Positions 52,074 to 61,314 of a stretch of 64,000 nucleotides of DNA are shown piece after piece; positions within the stretch are counted from its first letter, which is position 1; each line of letters starts with the position of its first letter. Below the pieces are notes generated by a model. It saw nothing but the letters and a program-made list of their open reading frames with translations, had not been told where the DNA came from and made no database searches. The translations under genes were made by a program, and so were the position numbers. This DNA comes from Burkholderiales bacterium (lineage in GTDB: Bacteria > Pseudomonadota > Gammaproteobacteria > Burkholderiales > UBA11063), in contig JAJFBE010000006.1 in the NCBI GenBank assembly GCA_020697255.1, forward strand, positions 62,001-126,000, read 5' to 3'.

Positions 52074-53117
52074 ATGGCACAAATGAATTTTGGTGGAGTT
52101 ATGGAACCGGTTGTTACTCGTGAAGAATTTCCACTAACTAAAGCACAGGAAGTATTAGCCAAAGAAACAATTGCGATAATTGGTTACGGTGTACAAGGAC
52201 CGGGACAGGCCCTAAATTTACGTGATAATGGTTTTAAAGTAATTGTTGGTCAACGTAAACCTTCAAAATCATGGGATAAAGCAATAAGGGATGGCTTTGT
52301 TCCGGGAGAGACATTATTTGAACCAGAAGCAGCCTTAGAAAAAGCTACAATTATTATGTACTTACTTAGCGATGCAGCCCAAATTGAAATGTGGCCAACC
52401 GTTAAAAAATATTTGACCAAAGGTAAAGCATTATACTTCTCCCACGGTTTTGGCATTACTTATAAAGACCGTACTGGAATAGTTCCGCCTCCTGATGTTG
52501 ATGTTATTTTAGTTGCTCCTAAAGGCTCAGGTACTTCATTACGTCGTTTATTTGTTGAGGGTAAAGGCCTAAATTCTTCTTATGCAATTTTCCAGGATGC
52601 AACTGGGCATGCACATGACAGGACAATAGCTTTAGGGATTGGGGTTGGTTCTGGTTATTTATTTGAGACAACATTCCAAAAAGAAGTATATTCAGATTTA
52701 ACCGGTGAACGAGGTGTATTAATGGGTGCATTAGCCGGTGTAATGGAAGCTCAATACAATGTACTACGTAAGCATGGCCACTCACCTTCTGAAGCATTTA
52801 ATGAAACTGTTGAAGAATTGACTGAATCGCTAATTAAATTAGTATCAGAAAATGGTATGGATTGGATGTATGCTAATTGTTCTACAACTGCACAACGTGG
52901 CGCACTGGATTGGAAGGGCCCGTTTAGAGATGCAGTTGCTCCGGTGTTTGAACAACTATACAATAAAGTTGCAACTGGTGAAGAAGCCCAACGCTCTATT
53001 GATACAAATTCGAAACCTGATTATAGAGAAAAACTGGAAGAAGAACTACGCGCAATTCGCGAAAGTGAAATGTGGCAAACAGGTAAAACAGTCAGAAGTC
53101 TCCGCCCGGGAAAATAA
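52074..53117 (+). CDS. ilvC: Ketol-acid reductoisomerase, Bacteroidetes-like type
   Basis: The 347-residue NADPH-dependent enzyme isomerises and reduces acetohydroxy acids. The Rossmann loop reads AIIGYGVQGPGQAL, whereas proteobacterial class I enzymes have GYGSQGHAHA. The long N-terminal NFGGVMEPVVTREEF extension and the C-terminal RESEMWQTGKTVRSLRPGK also fit the form I know from Bacteroidetes. The catalytic region VAPKGSGTSLRR and the SDLTGERGVLMGAL acidic pair are intact. AAAGGAAAC precedes the ATG. The type suggests horizontal transfer of at least this gene. Confidence 0.94.
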   Translation: MAQMNFGGVMEPVVTREEFPLTKAQEVLAKETIAIIGYGVQGPGQALNLRDNGFKVIVGQRKPSKSWDKAIRDGFVPGETLFEPEAALEKATIIMYLLSDAAQIEMWPTVKKYLTKGKALYFSHGFGITYKDRTGIVPPPDVDVILVAPKGSGTSLRRLFVEGKGLNSSYAIFQDATGHAHDRTIALGIGVGSGYLFETTFQKEVYSDLTGERGVLMGALAGVMEAQYNVLRKHGHSPSEAFNETVEELTESLIKLVSENGMDWMYANCSTTAQRGALDWKGPFRDAVAPVFEQLYNKVATGEEAQRSIDTNSKPDYREKLEEELRAIRESEMWQTGKTVRSLRPGK

Positions 53118-53125
53118 GGGTATGG

Positions 53126-53179
53126 ATTCCCGCTTCCCACACGAGCGTGTAAGCAAAACTGGCAATGGTATGCAGGAAT
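53126..53179. repeat. Long palindromic repeat between ilvC and leuC
   Basis: ATTCCCGC at 53126-53133 and GCAGGAAT at 53172-53179 are the outer arms; CACACGAGCGTGT is an inner palindrome. The layout resembles the elements at 27785 and 43862. Confidence 0.65.
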
Positions 53180-53241
53180 CACAGATTAGGTCGTCAACAG
53201 CCAGTTTGGAAATAACAGATATCTCTATAAGGAATAGTTAG

Positions 53242-54651
53242 GTGAGCAATAAAAATATTATTGATAAAATATGGGATAATCATATTGTTCAAAAAAAACC
53301 TGATTTTCCCTATGTATTATATATAGATAGAATCTTACTTCATGAGGTAACTTCTGCACAGGCAATTGAAGAAATTGAAAAACGTGGCTTAACTATCCGT
53401 AATAAACAAAATATTATTGCAACGGTTGATCATAGTATTCCAACTGATACAAACCGCAAATTTATTGCGGATGAAGTTGCCAGAGCCCAGATTGAGCGCT
53501 TACGCCAAAATTGCAAAAAACATAGTATTACTTTCTTTGATATTGAAAGTAAACATCAGGGAATTGTCCATGTAATTGGTCCTGAGCTTGGTTTTACCCT
53601 ACCTGGAACTACTATTATTTGTGGTGATTCCCATACAGCAACTCATGGAGCATTTGGCGCACTAGCTTTTGGTGTTGGTACTACTGAAATTTTATATGCT
53701 ATGTCAACTAGCTGTATATTGCAGGAGAAACCCAAAACTTTTAAGGTTGAATTTGTCGGACACCCCGATAAATATTTTACAGCCAAAGATGCAATACTAA
53801 AACTAATCGCAAAAATTGGCATTGGCGGTGCACAAGGCTGTGTGATTGAATATGTTGGTGAGTACATTAAAAGTTTGAGTATGGAAGCCCGCATGACTAT
53901 TTGTAATATGTCAATTGAATGCGGAGCACGTGCTGGTTTAATTGCACCTGATAATACAACATTTAACTATCTTAAAGGCCGGGATTATGCGCCCAAAGGT
54001 AGTAACTGGGACAAAATGGTTGAAACATGGCAACAATTAGCCAGTGATAAAGATGCCCATTATGATCAAAGCATAACCATTGATTTAACTAATGCCAAAC
54101 CAATGATAACCTGGGGAATTAATCCCGAACATGCTATTGCATTAAACGAAACCACCCCTCTTCTTGAAAATGCTCATGATAGAATAACATTTGAAAAAGC
54201 TTATGCCTACACTCATTTAAAACCAGCACAATCTTTAGAGGGTGTACCAATTGATTTTGCTTTTGTTGGTAGCTGTACCAATGGGAGAATTGAAGATTTA
54301 AGAGCTGTTGCTAAAGTCCTGGATGGGTACAAAGTTGCCGCTAATGTAACTATGTATATAGTGCCTGGCTCTGAAGGGGTATTAATTCAAGCAAAAGCTG
54401 AAGGATTAGATAAAATTTTTGCAAGCTCCGGTGCCCAATTGAGGCTACCTGGTTGTTCAATGTGTTTGGCAATGAATCCAGATAAGGTACCGCCCGGGAA
54501 ACGTTGCATTAGTACAACTAATCGTAACTTTATTGGCCGTCAGGGCCCTGACAGTATCACTCACCTTGCATCCCCACAAACTGTTGCAGCCAGTTCAATA
54601 ATGGGTTATATCACTTCAGTTGAAAGGCTTGAAGAACATGGAAAAGTTTAA
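53242..54651 (+). CDS. leuC: 3-isopropylmalate dehydratase large subunit
   Basis: The 469-residue aconitase-family protein starts at GTG 53242, preceded by AAGGAAT. Its 4Fe-4S cysteines are in VGSCTNGRIEDL and LPGCSMCLAMN, and the GDSHTATHGAFGALAFGVGTTE-type block (GDSHTATHG) is conserved. It isomerises 2-isopropylmalate with LeuD in leucine synthesis. It overlaps the leuD start by 14 bases. Confidence 0.95.
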   Translation: MSNKNIIDKIWDNHIVQKKPDFPYVLYIDRILLHEVTSAQAIEEIEKRGLTIRNKQNIIATVDHSIPTDTNRKFIADEVARAQIERLRQNCKKHSITFFDIESKHQGIVHVIGPELGFTLPGTTIICGDSHTATHGAFGALAFGVGTTEILYAMSTSCILQEKPKTFKVEFVGHPDKYFTAKDAILKLIAKIGIGGAQGCVIEYVGEYIKSLSMEARMTICNMSIECGARAGLIAPDNTTFNYLKGRDYAPKGSNWDKMVETWQQLASDKDAHYDQSITIDLTNAKPMITWGINPEHAIALNETTPLLENAHDRITFEKAYAYTHLKPAQSLEGVPIDFAFVGSCTNGRIEDLRAVAKVLDGYKVAANVTMYIVPGSEGVLIQAKAEGLDKIFASSGAQLRLPGCSMCLAMNPDKVPPGKRCISTTNRNFIGRQGPDSITHLASPQTVAASSIMGYITSVERLEEHGKV

Positions 54652-55219
54652 CTCTCTAACTGCTCAGATTATTCCTCTAGATCTGGACAATGTAGATACT
54701 GATATGATTATACCAGCCGTACATCTAAAAAGTGTTAGTAAAGATGGTTATGGGGAGGGATTATTTTCTGCTCTTCGCACTATGTATCCAGATTTTATTT
54801 TAAACAATAATGCATATAAAAATGGCAAAATTTTAGTTTCAAAAGCAAATTTTGGTTGTGGATCTTCACGTGAACATGCAGTATGGGCCATTACCCAATA
54901 TGGGATTAGGGCTGTTGTCTGTAGTTCATTTTCTGATATATTTTATAATAATGCAGCAAAAAATGGATTACTTCTAATTAAAATGCCAGAAAATTTGGTT
55001 GATAGCTGGATTAGTGCATCTTTAAATGATGCCAGTTTAGAAATGACTATTGATTTACCTAACCAAACAATTAGTATTCTTAAAGAGACTCATAAATTTG
55101 ATTATGACCCATACAATAAACATTGTCTGATAAATGGTCATGATGATTTAGATTATTTACTTTCATGTGCAGAAGAAATAAAAAAATATGAAGAAAAAAA
55201 TAGCAGTACTACCGGGTGA
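54638..55219 (+). CDS. leuD: 3-isopropylmalate dehydratase small subunit
   Basis: I use ATG 54638, which gives the usual start MEKFNSLTAQIIPLDLDNVD; a TTG six codons earlier is less likely. The 193-residue protein has the swivel-domain block ANFGCGSSREHAVWAI and completes the LeuCD heterodimer. It overlaps leuC by 14 bases and leuB by 32 bases, so translation is tightly coupled. Confidence 0.95.
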   Translation: MEKFNSLTAQIIPLDLDNVDTDMIIPAVHLKSVSKDGYGEGLFSALRTMYPDFILNNNAYKNGKILVSKANFGCGSSREHAVWAITQYGIRAVVCSSFSDIFYNNAAKNGLLLIKMPENLVDSWISASLNDASLEMTIDLPNQTISILKETHKFDYDPYNKHCLINGHDDLDYLLSCAEEIKKYEEKNSSTTG

Positions 55220-56273
55220 TGGAATCGGCCCTGAGGTTATGGCCCAGGCAATTAATGTATTAGATTGTATTGCACAAAAATTTGGCCATGAATTTATTTA
55301 TACTCATGGACTAGTCGGAGGTGCTGCATATGATGAATATAAAGAACATTTGCCACAGGATACCATTGATATTTGTAACAATGCTGATGCTATTTTATTT
55401 GGCTCGGTAGGCGGTCCTGTTAATGCTCATACTGAAGAGAAATGGAATAATTGTGAAGCAAAGTCAATTTTAGCTTTGAGAAAAGCATTTAACTTTAATA
55501 TTAATCTACGCAAAACAGAAATTTATCCGGAACTAACTGCTCTTTCTCCGCTGAAACCTGATTTAGTAAAAAATGGATTAAATATAGTAGTATTTCGTGA
55601 ATTACTTGGCGATATTTATTTTGGTGAACATTATTTAGGCGAAAGAAATAGTCTACGTTTTGCCTCTGATGTTGCCGAATATAACGAAGAACAAATTAAA
55701 AGTATTGCACATCTGGCATTTAAAACAGCATTGACCCGAAATAAAAATTTAGTCTCGGTAGATAAAGCCAATGTACTTGCCACTTCAAAATTATGGCGTC
55801 AGGTAGTGGCTGAAGTAGCACTTCAGTACCCGGATGTAAAATACCAGGATATGCTGGTTGATAATTGTGCTATGCAAATTATCAAAAATCCAGCCCAGTT
55901 TGATGTAATCCTGACTTCGAATTTATTTGGCGACATTTTATCTGATGAATTATCGGTATTATCCGGTTCACTTGGCATGATGCCATCGGCCAGTTTTAGT
56001 AGTTCGGGGTTTGCACTTTATGAGCCAGCTGGTGGTTCTGCTCCGGATATAGCAGGTGAAAACATAGCTAATCCAATTGCACAAATTTTATCGGCAGCTA
56101 TGATGCTTGGTTATTCATTTGCAATGCATGAGGAAGCAAAATGTATCGAAGAGGCGATAAAAACTACTATTATTAATGGCTATAGGACACAAGACCTGGC
56201 TTTGGGCGTTGCATCTGAAAAAATAGTTGGAACAAAAGAATTTACACAGCAAGTGATTGAGGCAATGCAATAA
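55188..56273 (+). CDS. leuB: 3-isopropylmalate dehydrogenase
   Basis: The 361-residue enzyme oxidises and decarboxylates 3-isopropylmalate with NAD. It starts KKKIAVLPGDGIGPEV and has the FGSVGGP segment, RELLGDIYFGE, the metal-binding DNCAMQII and EPAGGSAPDIAG. AGAAATAAAA before the ATG is a weak ribosome site, but overlap with leuD by 32 bases fixes the start. It overlaps leuA by one base. Confidence 0.96.
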   Translation: MKKKIAVLPGDGIGPEVMAQAINVLDCIAQKFGHEFIYTHGLVGGAAYDEYKEHLPQDTIDICNNADAILFGSVGGPVNAHTEEKWNNCEAKSILALRKAFNFNINLRKTEIYPELTALSPLKPDLVKNGLNIVVFRELLGDIYFGEHYLGERNSLRFASDVAEYNEEQIKSIAHLAFKTALTRNKNLVSVDKANVLATSKLWRQVVAEVALQYPDVKYQDMLVDNCAMQIIKNPAQFDVILTSNLFGDILSDELSVLSGSLGMMPSASFSSSGFALYEPAGGSAPDIAGENIANPIAQILSAAMMLGYSFAMHEEAKCIEEAIKTTIINGYRTQDLALGVASEKIVGTKEFTQQVIEAMQ

Positions 56274-57871
56274 TGGCAACACAAATATATATTCTGGATA
56301 CAACACTACGTGATGGACAGCAATCCCCCGGCGCCGGGATGTCATATGAGGATAATTTACATTATGCCCATTTGGCACATAAACTAAAAATTGATATTTT
56401 AGAAGCCGGGTTCCCTTCAGCAAGTAATACTGATTTTAATATTGTTAGCCAGATTGCTAAAGATATGGCCGCTATAAAATCTGATATGAAAATATCGGGG
56501 TTATGCCAGCTACGCGAAGATCAGGTTCATAAAACTATGGAAGCATTAGCTCCATCTTTAGCAATTAATCGCGGCCGAATTCATATTTATGTTCCGGTTG
56601 ATCCAGAACTAATGCCTGTGTCGCTAGGCAATTTGGCTAATGATAAACCATTGATTATTGGAACTGTAAATAAACTAATCAAGATTATGACAAGTGCCGG
56701 GTTTGAAGTTGAGTTTAGCCCTGAAGGTTACTCACGCATGCGCAAGAACTTTGATTTTACTACTGATGTAATTCGTGCCGCAATTGAGGCTGGAGCTAGT
56801 ATAATTAACTGTCCGGATACTATTGGTGGAGCCTCACGCTATGAAGGTGAAGATTATTTCGTAAATAAAATAAAGCAACATGCTGCAATAATTAAACAAG
56901 AATTTCCAGGGCAAAATATCATTTGGTCAGCCCATTGTCATAACGACTTTGGTACAGCACTGGATAATACCTTAACGGCAGTATTCGAGGGCGCTGTCCA
57001 ACAAATAGAAGGTTGTATCAATGGGGTTGGCGAACGTGCCGGAAATGTGTCATTAGAACAATGTATTATGAACATACGCCAGTTTGGTAACTTGACGCAC
57101 CTATCACATAAAGTGTATACAAATGCAGATATTAGTTACCTTAAAGATATTTCAGATTTTATTGCTGAGAAGATGTTACCCCGTCAGCCGCACTCACCAA
57201 TTACCGGTAAGAACGCAGCGTCCCATACCTCGGGTGGACATATTAATGCAATTTTAAAAAATCCGATGGCATATCAGCCATTTGATCCTAAACAAATTGG
57301 TAGTGAAATTAGTTTTGTATTTGGTCCGTTAAGCGGAAGCAATCATGCACGGCAGATTATCACAACATTAGGATACAAATGTACTGAAGAGGAAAAAGTT
57401 GCTATTACCCAAGCAATTAAAGACTATTATCAGGACAGACGCAAAGGCATAACTGATGAAGAGTTAGTCAAAGCATATAAAGCTTATCGCTCACCAATCA
57501 GACTAGATAGTTTGACTTATGCTAAAGATGCTGGCAACACCACAACCTTGACATTACATGGTAAGTTCTTTGATTTGCCGGAAATTTCAGTCAGCTATAA
57601 AGGCAAAGGATCAGCCCTAAGTACAATAAATAACGCAATTGCTACCCACTTTCCAGGCATTGCGGTAGAGGATTATAATTCATATGCAGAAGGTCATACA
57701 ATTGATGCGTTATGTACTTCAAATATCACCGTATCTTTAAATGGTAGTCATCGTTTTCATGGCCGGGCAAGCGATGAAGATATCGAAATCTCAGCAGTTA
57801 AAGCATTTATTGATGCCGTAAATAATGCTTATGTAGAGACTAAATTTGCATTAAAAAATACGGAAAAATAA
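56273..57871 (+). CDS. leuA: 2-isopropylmalate synthase
   Basis: The 532-residue enzyme condenses acetyl-CoA and 2-oxoisovalerate, the committed step to leucine. The TIM barrel has LDTTLRDGQQSPGAGM, and the metal-binding HCHNDFGTALDNTL block; the linker region reads ASHTSGGHINAIL where E. coli has AHSSGIHQDGVL, a visible divergence of a conserved motif. The C-terminal 120 residues form the leucine-binding regulatory domain. It is the last gene of the operon, followed by a terminator. Homocitrate or citramalate synthase is a less likely reading, given its position after leuCDB. Confidence 0.92.
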   Translation: MATQIYILDTTLRDGQQSPGAGMSYEDNLHYAHLAHKLKIDILEAGFPSASNTDFNIVSQIAKDMAAIKSDMKISGLCQLREDQVHKTMEALAPSLAINRGRIHIYVPVDPELMPVSLGNLANDKPLIIGTVNKLIKIMTSAGFEVEFSPEGYSRMRKNFDFTTDVIRAAIEAGASIINCPDTIGGASRYEGEDYFVNKIKQHAAIIKQEFPGQNIIWSAHCHNDFGTALDNTLTAVFEGAVQQIEGCINGVGERAGNVSLEQCIMNIRQFGNLTHLSHKVYTNADISYLKDISDFIAEKMLPRQPHSPITGKNAASHTSGGHINAILKNPMAYQPFDPKQIGSEISFVFGPLSGSNHARQIITTLGYKCTEEEKVAITQAIKDYYQDRRKGITDEELVKAYKAYRSPIRLDSLTYAKDAGNTTTLTLHGKFFDLPEISVSYKGKGSALSTINNAIATHFPGIAVEDYNSYAEGHTIDALCTSNITVSLNGSHRFHGRASDEDIEISAVKAFIDAVNNAYVETKFALKNTEK

Positions 57872-57934
57872 TTTTAATAAATTTTTTAATCAGATTAACC
57901 CGTTGATATAATTTATTTATTTGTAGTTTTGGTG

Positions 57935-57967
57935 AGTTTTGCGAATATTCGCAAAACTATTTTTTTT
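57935..57967 (+). terminator. Rho-independent terminator of the ilv-leu operon
   Basis: Positions 57935-57958 form a perfect 24-base palindrome with arms AGTTTTGCGAAT and ATTCGCAAAACT, followed by A and eight T. It begins 63 bases past the leuA stop. Confidence 0.88.
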
Positions 57968-58025
57968 TAAATTGATATAATCATCCTTTAAAATTTATTG
58001 ATATAATATTGAAGGATAAAAAATT

Positions 58026-58553
58026 ATGGATTTTACAGAACCCATGGAACTAAAAATAACCCCAGATAAATTATTAGATTTGTTAATGCATGCAGCAACT
58101 CGTGAAGATATTGCCTCTACACGGAACGAGTTGAAAAGCGATATTACTGCTGTAAAAACAGAGCTGAAAGAGGAAATTGCCGCTGTAAAGACAGAACTGA
58201 AAGAAGAAATTGCTACTGTAAAGACAGAACTAAAAGAGGAAATTGCCGCTGTAAGGACAGAGCTGAAAGAGGAGATTACCACTGTAAGGACAGAGCTGAA
58301 AGAAGAAATTGCCACTGTAAAGACAGAACTAAAAGAGGAAATTACTGCTGTAAAGACAGAGCTGAAAGCGGATATTCTTGCTGTTAATAATAATTTAACT
58401 AATAGAATATGTAGTGTAGAGCATGTAACTACAGGCTTAGCAGTTAAAATAGAAAAATTACGTTCTGAGACGATAAAATTTATTGTGTGGACAGGCGCAG
58501 GGATAGTGGCCGCCATGTTTGGAATGTTTGCTAAAGGGTTTCATTGGTTTTAA
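58026..58553 (+). CDS. Coiled-coil protein of eight 11-residue repeats with a C-terminal membrane anchor
   Basis: The 175-residue protein starts with a short domain (MDFTEPMELKITPDKLLDLL), then eight tandem units of the type ELKEEIAAVKT (residues 35-122), then NRICSVEHVTTGLAVKIEKL and one hydrophobic helix (FIVWTGAGIVAAMFGMF) at the end. The 11-residue period is that of a hendecad coiled coil, about three helical turns. The architecture, a coiled coil followed by a C-terminal anchor, resembles DUF1640/CCDC90-type proteins. Function unknown; the repeat number may vary between strains. Confidence 0.75.
   Translation: MDFTEPMELKITPDKLLDLLMHAATREDIASTRNELKSDITAVKTELKEEIAAVKTELKEEIATVKTELKEEIAAVRTELKEEITTVRTELKEEIATVKTELKEEITAVKTELKADILAVNNNLTNRICSVEHVTTGLAVKIEKLRSETIKFIVWTGAGIVAAMFGMFAKGFHWF
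58128..58391 (+). repeat. Eight tandem 33-base repeats
   Basis: Units such as GAGCTGAAAGAGGAAATTGC are repeated with period 33 and encode the ELKEEIAAVKT units. The first and last copies are diverged; the inner six differ by a few bases each. Confidence 0.88.
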
Positions 58554-58693
58554 TTTAAAAGGAGGAACTTAAAAACTATTAAAAGCAAGACCTTTAGATA
58601 AAAGTTATTACTTAGCAATGAATAATAATATAAACTGCCCAGAGATTCCGATAGGAGCAAAAATATTTGATATCAAAATAAGAAAAGCTTATT

Positions 58694-59389
58694 TTAAAGC
58701 AACAGATCTGGGTATAGAACTTTTTTGATAGGGGCAAAGGTTTTGCGGTGTATCGGTAACACTCCATATTTATCAATTGCAAGCATATGCTCTTTGGTAC
58801 CATAGCCCTTATGATTGGCAAACCCATATTGCGGATACTGTTTGTCTAACTCATACATTTGAGTATCACGCGCAACTTTAGCTAAAATAGATGCAGCAGA
58901 AATTTCGGCTATCTTACTATCACCTTTAATAATTGCTTCTGCTTTAATCTGTAATTTTGGTGGTATATGGTTACCATCAATTAGTGCCAATGATGGTGTT
59001 ACTTTAAGCCTCTCTATCGCACGCTGCATGGCTAAAAATGTAGCCTGCAAAATATTTAATTGCTCAATCTCTTCAACTTCCGAATAAGCAATACAATAAG
59101 CTATAGCTTTATCTACAATCTCAGAGTATAACTCTTCACGTATCTTTTGGCTTAAAATTTTTGAATCGGCTAAACCCGCTATAGGGTTATTCGGGTTTAA
59201 AATAACTGCTGCTGCATATACCCTACCAGCTAATGGCCCGCGGCCTGCTTCGTCTACACCGCAGGTGTAGTATGGGGTTGCGAGGACTAGACTCCCGCCT
59301 GTTACATCGCTGATGACGCCGGAATGAAACCCTTCGTGAGAATTGTATGGATCCGAGAATAAATCGTATGTGGGCTTCTTGGATTTCAT
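58694..59389 (-). CDS. rnhB: Ribonuclease HII with an N-terminal repeat-derived insertion
   Basis: The 231-residue enzyme removes RNA from RNA-DNA hybrids, including single ribonucleotides. The catalytic [12 protein letters not shown] begins only at residue 43; in most family members it begins near residue 15. The extra N-terminal part (residues 17-42, [19 protein letters not shown]...) is encoded partly by a dispersed palindromic repeat (59291-59325). [13 protein letters not shown] and the KGYGTKEH segment provide the other catalytic residues. It overlaps lpxB by 4 bases in the usual lpxB-rnhB order. Confidence 0.93.
   Translation of the reverse strand: MKSKKPTYDLFSDPYNSHEGFHSGVISDVTGGSLVLATPYYTCGVDEAGRGPLAGRVYAAAVILNPNNPIAGLADSKILSQKIREELYSEIVDKAIAYCIAYSEVEEIEQLNILQATFLAMQRAIERLKVTPSLALIDGNHIPPKLQIKAEAIIKGDSKIAEISAASILAKVARDTQMYELDKQYPQYGFANHKGYGTKEHMLAIDKYGVLPIHRKTFAPIKKVLYPDLLL
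59291..59325. repeat. Palindromic repeat inside rnhB (in frame)
   Basis: ACTCCCGCCTGTTACATCGC on the plus strand, with GCCGGAAT at its end, is a diverged dRS3-type unit (ACTCCCGCC/GGCGGGAGT and ATTCC arms). On the minus strand it reads ATTCCGGC...GGCGGGAGT followed by CTAGTCC. It codes for residues 22-33 of the enzyme. Confidence 0.75.
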
Positions 59390-60531
59390 TGTTTTATCAA
59401 ATCTAAAACAGCTAATGCTCCGGTTGCATTGCTTTCCTTACACAAATCTAGATGTAATTGCCTAAATTTTGCAGCCATACGCGCCTGCCTAGCATGATCT
59501 TGGTAAAGTGCCATAAAATGAACAGCTAAATTTTCGGGGTTTGCTTCTTCTTGCAATAACTCAGGCGCAACTTCTTCATTTAGCAAAATATTTGGCTGAC
59601 CAACAAATTTAATTTTAAGTTTTTTCTTAACTAGCCATTCAGTAAATTTTGACACTTTATAACTTATAATTAGTGGCTTTTTACATAATGCTACCTCTAA
59701 AGTAACCGTACCGCTTTTTGCCATAACCATATCACTGGCTTTAATCGCATCTGAGGTTTGATCTACTAATACCTGATATTTAAATTTTACTTCCTCAACC
59801 TCTAATTCATGCATAAATAAAGCTTTGATTTTTTCATTTGGAAAAGGAAACAAGAATGTAGCATCTGTGACTTGTCTATGAATAATCTTGCATGCCTGGA
59901 TAAAAATTCTACCCAAGTTTTTTATTTCGCTAGCTCGACTACCTACCAATATTGTAAAGACCGGGCCACTTAAACCTAATTGCTCTTTATGCTTTAAAGT
60001 ATCGATATCTACAGGAGTACTATTAGCTAATTGGTGTCCGACAAATTTTGCCTGGATATCCTCTGCCGCATAAATTGCTTCTTCCATAGGAAAAATACAT
60101 AGCATTAAATCGGTAGATTTTTTAATAGAATAGATTCGTTCATAACGCCAGGCCCAAATAGTTGGACTTACATAATGAACAGTCTTGATACCAGCATTAT
60201 GTAATTTTTTTTCAACATAAAAATTGAAATCCGGTGCATCTACACCAATAAACACATCTGGTTTAAATTTTATGATCTGCCGAATAATTTTTTGCCGTAT
60301 ACAAAGTATTCGCGGAATAGCCCGAACTACATCCAAACCATAGCCGCCAATTGATAAAATGCTCATATCATAAGCAGACTTGAGCCCTGATTTTGCCATT
60401 TTGTCGCCGCCAATTCCAAAGAACTCTACCGGCTTGTCACTTTGCAAAATCAAATTAGCCATCAAACCAGAAGCTAATAAATCACCTGATGGCTCCCCTG
60501 CAATAATTGCAACTTTTAATGTATCAGACAT
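59386..60531 (-). CDS. lpxB: Lipid-A-disaccharide synthase
   Basis: The 381-residue glycosyltransferase joins UDP-2,3-diacylglucosamine and lipid X to make the lipid A disaccharide. Family marks are [24 protein letters not shown], the [14 protein letters not shown] segment and FVGHQLANS, and [16 protein letters not shown] for the UDP-binding region. GSRASEI is the usual LLPGSRxxE site. It overlaps rnhB by 4 bases and follows lpxA directly. Confidence 0.95.
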   Translation of the reverse strand: MSDTLKVAIIAGEPSGDLLASGLMANLILQSDKPVEFFGIGGDKMAKSGLKSAYDMSILSIGGYGLDVVRAIPRILCIRQKIIRQIIKFKPDVFIGVDAPDFNFYVEKKLHNAGIKTVHYVSPTIWAWRYERIYSIKKSTDLMLCIFPMEEAIYAAEDIQAKFVGHQLANSTPVDIDTLKHKEQLGLSGPVFTILVGSRASEIKNLGRIFIQACKIIHRQVTDATFLFPFPNEKIKALFMHELEVEEVKFKYQVLVDQTSDAIKASDMVMAKSGTVTLEVALCKKPLIISYKVSKFTEWLVKKKLKIKFVGQPNILLNEEVAPELLQEEANPENLAVHFMALYQDHARQARMAAKFRQLHLDLCKESNATGALAVLDLIKQ

Positions 60532-61314
60532 TTAGCCCCTAATTATCCCGCGTGTTGACATATCAAAAAACTCTACAAATAACTTTAATTCGGGTTGTTC
60601 ATAGGCTAGCTCTTTTATATAAGACCGGGCCTCATTATAAGATAAGCCATTTCTATACAAAATTTTATATGCATGACGAATATTTTCTATTTGCTCTATA
60701 GTGAACCCACGACGCTTTAAACCTTCAGTATTTATTCCTTTGGGTTCGGCACGGTAACCGGATGCCATTACATATGGTGGCACATCCTGGGCAACAGCCG
60801 TAGTCCCGGCAACCATTACATGCTCACCAACCACACAAAATTGGTGTACAACAGAATGTCCGCCCAATATTACCCAGTCTTTAACTATAACATGTCCGCC
60901 CAAAGCAACACTGTTGGCAAATATTGTATTATCACCTACGATACAATCATGCGCTATATGAGAGTATGCCATAATCCAATTATGGCTACCAACCTTGGTT
61001 ACCCCGTTCCCTTCAACAGTACCAATATTTAAAGTACAAAATTCACGAATGGTATTATTATCCCCGATCTCCAATGTGGTTGGCTGGCCCTTATATTTTT
61101 TATCTTGTGGGGCCTCACCAATTGAAGCAAACGAGTAAATATGATTGTTTTTTCCCATACGTGTATGCCCTACAACACTTGCATGGTGAGCAATAATTGT
61201 ACTTTCCCCAATTTCAACGTTTGGCCCTATAATTGCATAAGCCCCAATTTCGACATTATCATGCAAAATTGCACTTTTTTCTACAATCGCTGTAGGATGA
61301 ATTTTAACTGACAT
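60532..61314 (-). CDS. lpxA: UDP-N-acetylglucosamine acyltransferase
   Basis: The 260-residue protein is a left-handed beta-helix of hexapeptide repeats (IHPTAIVEKSAILHDNVEIG and so on) with the catalytic histidine in the AYSHIAHDCIVGDN region. The GLKRRGF segment opens the C-terminal helical domain. LpxA transfers the first 3-hydroxyacyl chain to UDP-GlcNAc. It overlaps fabZ by 1 base. Confidence 0.96.
   Translation of the reverse strand: MSVKIHPTAIVEKSAILHDNVEIGAYAIIGPNVEIGESTIIAHHASVVGHTRMGKNNHIYSFASIGEAPQDKKYKGQPTTLEIGDNNTIREFCTLNIGTVEGNGVTKVGSHNWIMAYSHIAHDCIVGDNTIFANSVALGGHVIVKDWVILGGHSVVHQFCVVGEHVMVAGTTAVAQDVPPYVMASGYRAEPKGINTEGLKRRGFTIEQIENIRHAYKILYRNGLSYNEARSYIKELAYEQPELKLFVEFFDMSTRGIIRG

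Noticed and set aside
57995-58516. Minus-strand repetitive ORF opposite the coiled-coil gene
   Set aside because: It is a shadow of the 33-base tandem repeats; the plus strand has a start, ribosome context and a plausible protein.
58618-58728. Short plus-strand ORF of 36 codons
   Set aside because: It overlaps the 3' end of rnhB, has no ribosome site near its ATG and no recognisable sequence.
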